In this document: piece by piece, positions 61,830-64,000 of the stretch
Layout: every line of letters begins with the position of its first letter
Numbering within the stretch: the first letter of the stretch is position 1
From: an uncultured Paracoccaceae bacterium
Lineage (GTDB): Bacteria; Pseudomonadota; Alphaproteobacteria; Rhodobacterales; Rhodobacteraceae
DNA length: 64,000 nucleotides
Assembly: GCA_947492825.1 (NCBI GenBank)
Contig: CANLNT010000002.1
Span: 814,501-878,500, forward strand
Reading direction: 5' to 3'
Notes under the pieces: model-generated
Database searches by the model: none
Told to the model about the DNA's origin: nothing
The model's input: only the letters and a program-made list of their open reading frames with translations
Made by a program: the position numbers and the translations under genes

Positions 61830-61898
61830 GGGGGCTGTCTGCCCCCGCACCGGCAAGCCGGTGCCCCCCGAGGATTATTTTAGCCAGAAGAAGGGGGG
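61830..61898 (+). repeat. Dispersed intergenic element (copy 6), two GC-rich hairpins plus tail, runs into allA
   Basis: Hairpin GGGGGC / GCCCCC (61830-61846), perfect 8-base stem GCACCGGC / GCCGGTGC with AA loop (61847-61864), then CCCCCCGAGGATTATTTT and AGCCAGAAGAAGG. Same order as copies 3-5. The tail encodes the last residues and stop of allA on the minus strand. Confidence 0.75.
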
Positions 61899-62371
61899 AC
61901 CACCGTAAACGGTGTAGGCAGCTTGAATTCCTCAAGGTTTGTGCCGGTACCAATACGGTCGATCACCGCGAAAAGGCCGGGGGCTGCCAGCGGTGTCAGC
62001 ACGCCATGCCATATGTTGCGGTGCAGATTGATGCCTTGGTCGGGGGCAGTGACAAAAGCCAGCGGCGTGCCGGGCAGGCCTGCGGCATCGGGGGCCACGA
62101 TCACCAGAAACGGGTTTTGGTGCATGGGGATGAAGGCCTGTGACCCTTCGGGATGCCGTTCCAGCAGGTCGCAAGTATAGGGCAGATTGCGAGGGGTTGC
62201 GTCAAACAGGCTGATCCCGGCGCGTCCGGTGCCGAAATCCAGCAAAGCGCGGTCATTGTAGCGGCCGCAAAGCCCGGCGTTGATGATCTTGTCGGGGCCG
62301 CCTGAGCACTCCAGCACATCGCCAAACGGGGCGAATTCGGTGGCGGTCAAGGGGTGGGCGGTGATCTTCAT
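61880..62371 (-). CDS. allA: Ureidoglycolate lyase
   Basis: Cleaves (S)-ureidoglycolate to glyoxylate and urea, the final step of the ureide route here. 163 residues. Recognisable AllA segments: FAPFGDVLE near residue 14, GISLFDATPR, LERHPEGSQAFIPM, NLHRNIWHGVLTPL and FAVIDRIGTGTNLEEF. The start overlaps the puuE-uraD stop by 4 bases (ATGA), so the two are co-translated. The final residues PPSSG and the stop fall in a dispersed repeat tail (copy 6). Confidence 0.93.
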   Translation of the reverse strand: MKITAHPLTATEFAPFGDVLECSGGPDKIINAGLCGRYNDRALLDFGTGRAGISLFDATPRNLPYTCDLLERHPEGSQAFIPMHQNPFLVIVAPDAAGLPGTPLAFVTAPDQGINLHRNIWHGVLTPLAAPGLFAVIDRIGTGTNLEEFKLPTPFTVVPPSSG

Positions 62372-63759
62372 AGCATGTCCCGCAGCCGCAATTCTGCGAT
62401 CCGTTCGACCTGTACGCAGGCGGTGGCAAACTCGGTTTCGCGGTCGTTCTGCAGCCGTGTCTCAAAGGCGCGCAGGATGTCGTCTTTGGTGTTGTCGCGC
62501 ACTGCGATGATGAAGGGAAATCCGAATTTTTCGACGTAAGCGGCGTTGGCCTGTTCGAAGGTGGCGCGTTCCGTGTCGGTCAGCGCATCAAGGCCGACGC
62601 TGGCCTGTTCGGCGGCGGAATGCGCCGTTAGACGCTTTGCAGCGGCCAGTTTGCCCGCGAGATCAGGGTGGGCAGTCAGCACGCCAAGGCGTTCATCCGC
62701 GCTGGCACTGCGGAACATCCTGCATAGCGCGTTGTGCACACCGGTGGCACTGTCATGGGCTGGTCCAAGTTCCAATGCATGGGCGCGTTCGGCGATCCAA
62801 GGGGAGTGTTCGAAAACGCCCCCGAAGGTGTCCACAAAACGCGCGCGGTCCATCTGGCTGGGCTTGTCGCCTTTCCCGGCAGGATGGGTGGCGCGCCAGT
62901 GATCCGCGATCTGGCTGCGAGAGGCGAACCAAACATCCGCATGGCCCTGCGCATAGGCGATAAAATCGCGCAACGCCTCCGCCCTGCCGGGGCGGCCCGC
63001 TAGACGGCAATGCAGGCCAATGGACATCATTCGCCCGCCTTCGCGATAAAGCCCGTCAAACGTCGCCTTGAGGTAGTCGTAAAACTGTGCGCCTGCATTG
63101 AACCCCTGCGGCGTGGCAAAGCGCATGTCGTTGCAATCCAGCGTATAAGGCACGACCAGATGATCGCGGCGCCCGATCCGCTGCCAATAGGGCAGGTCAT
63201 CGGCATAGCTGTCGGCGAGCCAGTCAAACCCCGCCTCTGCGCCCAGCCGCAGCGTGTTCATGCTGGCGCGGCCTTGGTAGAACCCTGTGGGCGGGGTGCC
63301 GGTCACTTCGGTGTGCAGGCGAATGGCCTCTGCGATATGGACGCGTTCTTCGTCTTCGGGCATGTCCTTGTATTCGATCCACTTCAGCCCGTGCGTCGCC
63401 ATGTCCCAGCCGCTGGCCTGCATCGCGGCCACCTGATCAGGGGACCGGGCCAGCGCTGTGGCGACGCCAAAGACGGTGACGGGCAGGTCGCCCAAGATCC
63501 GGTGCAACCGCCAGAACCCGGCGCGGCTGCCGTATTCATAGATCGTCTCCATGTTCCAGTGCCGCTGGCCGGGCCAGGCGGCGGCACCGACGATTTCGGA
63601 CAGAAACGCCTCTGACGCGGGATCACCGTGCAGCAGGTTGTTTTCGCCGCCTTCTTCGTAGTTCACCACGATCTGAACCGCGATCCGTGCACCACCGGGC
63701 CACCCGGCATCGGGGGGCGTGGCGCCGTGGCCTGTCATATCGCGCGGATAACGGTTCAT
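62368..63759 (-). CDS. puuE: Fused PuuE-type allantoinase and OHCU decarboxylase
   Basis: Two purine-breakdown enzymes in one 463-residue chain. Residues 1 to about 300 form a metal-independent PuuE allantoinase of the polysaccharide-deacetylase fold (VVNYEEGGENNLL, ASGWDMATHGLKWIEY, MMSIGLHCRLAGRPGR). Residues about 305-463 match 2-oxo-4-hydroxy-4-carboxy-5-ureidoimidazoline decarboxylase (UraD/PucL type), with LTAHPDLAGKLAAA (catalytic His), the S-x-x-E-Q segment in SAAEQASVGLD and FGFPFIIAVR. The protein therefore converts OHCU to S-allantoin and then to allantoate. ATG 63759, with GGAAG upstream, is preferred over ATG 63771. Confidence 0.92.
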   Translation of the reverse strand: MNRYPRDMTGHGATPPDAGWPGGARIAVQIVVNYEEGGENNLLHGDPASEAFLSEIVGAAAWPGQRHWNMETIYEYGSRAGFWRLHRILGDLPVTVFGVATALARSPDQVAAMQASGWDMATHGLKWIEYKDMPEDEERVHIAEAIRLHTEVTGTPPTGFYQGRASMNTLRLGAEAGFDWLADSYADDLPYWQRIGRRDHLVVPYTLDCNDMRFATPQGFNAGAQFYDYLKATFDGLYREGGRMMSIGLHCRLAGRPGRAEALRDFIAYAQGHADVWFASRSQIADHWRATHPAGKGDKPSQMDRARFVDTFGGVFEHSPWIAERAHALELGPAHDSATGVHNALCRMFRSASADERLGVLTAHPDLAGKLAAAKRLTAHSAAEQASVGLDALTDTERATFEQANAAYVEKFGFPFIIAVRDNTKDDILRAFETRLQNDRETEFATACVQVERIAELRLRDML

Positions 63760-63823
63760 CTGGACTTCCATCTTTTGGTCGTGAATTGATTGTGCCCAAG
63801 GGACTGGCACAGGGAATAGCAAA

Positions 63824-64000
63824 ATGTATGACGCCGCAATCCTTTGGGACTGGATCGCCTTTGCGGTGCGCTGGCTGCATGTGATTACGGCGATCGCCTG
63901 GATCGGGTCGTCGTTCTATTTCATCGCCCTTGATCTGGGTCTGAACCGCGACATCAAGGGCCCGGCAGATGGCGAAGAATGGCAGGTCCACGGTGGCGGG
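63824..64000 (+). CDS. puuD: Membrane urate oxidase PuuD, N-terminal part (3' end outside window)
   Basis: First 59 codons of a gene that runs off the end. MYDAAILWDWIAFAVRWLHV followed by ITAIAWIGSSFYFIALDLGL gives a first membrane helix and the start of the cytochrome-c-containing urate hydroxylase PuuD, which oxidises urate to 5-hydroxyisourate. The next residues NRDIKGPADGEEWQVHGGG match the family. Start ATG 63824 with AGGGA upstream. Divergent from puuE-uraD-allA, 64 bases apart. Confidence 0.87.
   Translation, partial: MYDAAILWDWIAFAVRWLHVITAIAWIGSSFYFIALDLGLNRDIKGPADGEEWQVHGGG

Overview
The window reads as chromosomal DNA of an alphaproteobacterium of the family Rhodobacteraceae (roseobacter group). 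The case rests on protein content and on high GC with tightly packed operons: a CenR-type regulator, SelD fused to a flavoprotein, the serB/serCA arrangement, an IalB-like protein, a membrane urate oxidase with a PuuE-type pathway, and intergenic repeats typical of this group. I cannot name a genus. No rRNA, tRNA, CRISPR array, insertion sequence or integrase is visible. The window opens inside pbpC and closes inside puuD.

Layout. 1-12 kb: end of pbpC, a thiolase, an AttEFGH-like ABC operon with an FMN-type oxidase, the selD fusion facing selU (mnmH), and a beta-helix/membrane protein. 12-17 kb: a PP1-like phosphatase and a serine block (serC-serA on minus, serB divergent). 17-24.6 kb: alcohol dehydrogenase and MFS exporter, then six minus-strand genes (HAD dehalogenase, hydrolase, threonine-dehydratase-like enzyme, EEP nuclease-like protein, PcaD-like lactonase, EamA permease) that overlap end to end. 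24.6-28.8 kb: an apparently lower-GC accessory segment with a stand-alone adenylation-thiolation-reductase protein and a convergent SDR reductase. 28.8-31.4 kb: FKBP isomerase, diguanylate cyclase, fabI, rhodanese.

31.4-38.5 kb: two paralogous RTX calcium-binding proteins, then cenR, whose 3' flank looks like a small RNA with two UCCUCCC motifs and a strong terminator; ribA and an L,D-transpeptidase follow. 38.5-51.2 kb is mostly housekeeping: rppH, rnr, dapE, dapD, a LOG protein, rlmN, ialB-like, asparaginase, xthA, an SGNH esterase. 51.2-60 kb: thioredoxin-TPR, Lon-N, Trm112, a UbiH-type hydroxylase, an amidase, a DapC-like aminotransferase, ftsK. 60-64 kb: purine/ureide catabolism (ureidoglycine aminohydrolase, a GAPDH-like gene, allA, a PuuE-UraD fusion, puuD).

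Functional links. serA, serB and serC supply all three steps of serine synthesis from 3-phosphoglycerate. dapD, dapE and a probable dapC cover the succinylase branch of lysine/diaminopimelate synthesis. SelD makes selenophosphate that SelU uses on tRNA. The ureide genes take urate towards glyoxylate. The most novel-looking items are the A-T-R/SDR pair, the cenR 3' RNA, and a dispersed intergenic element in which two hairpins of unrelated sequence precede a conserved tail; in two places that tail forms the 3' end of a coding gene.
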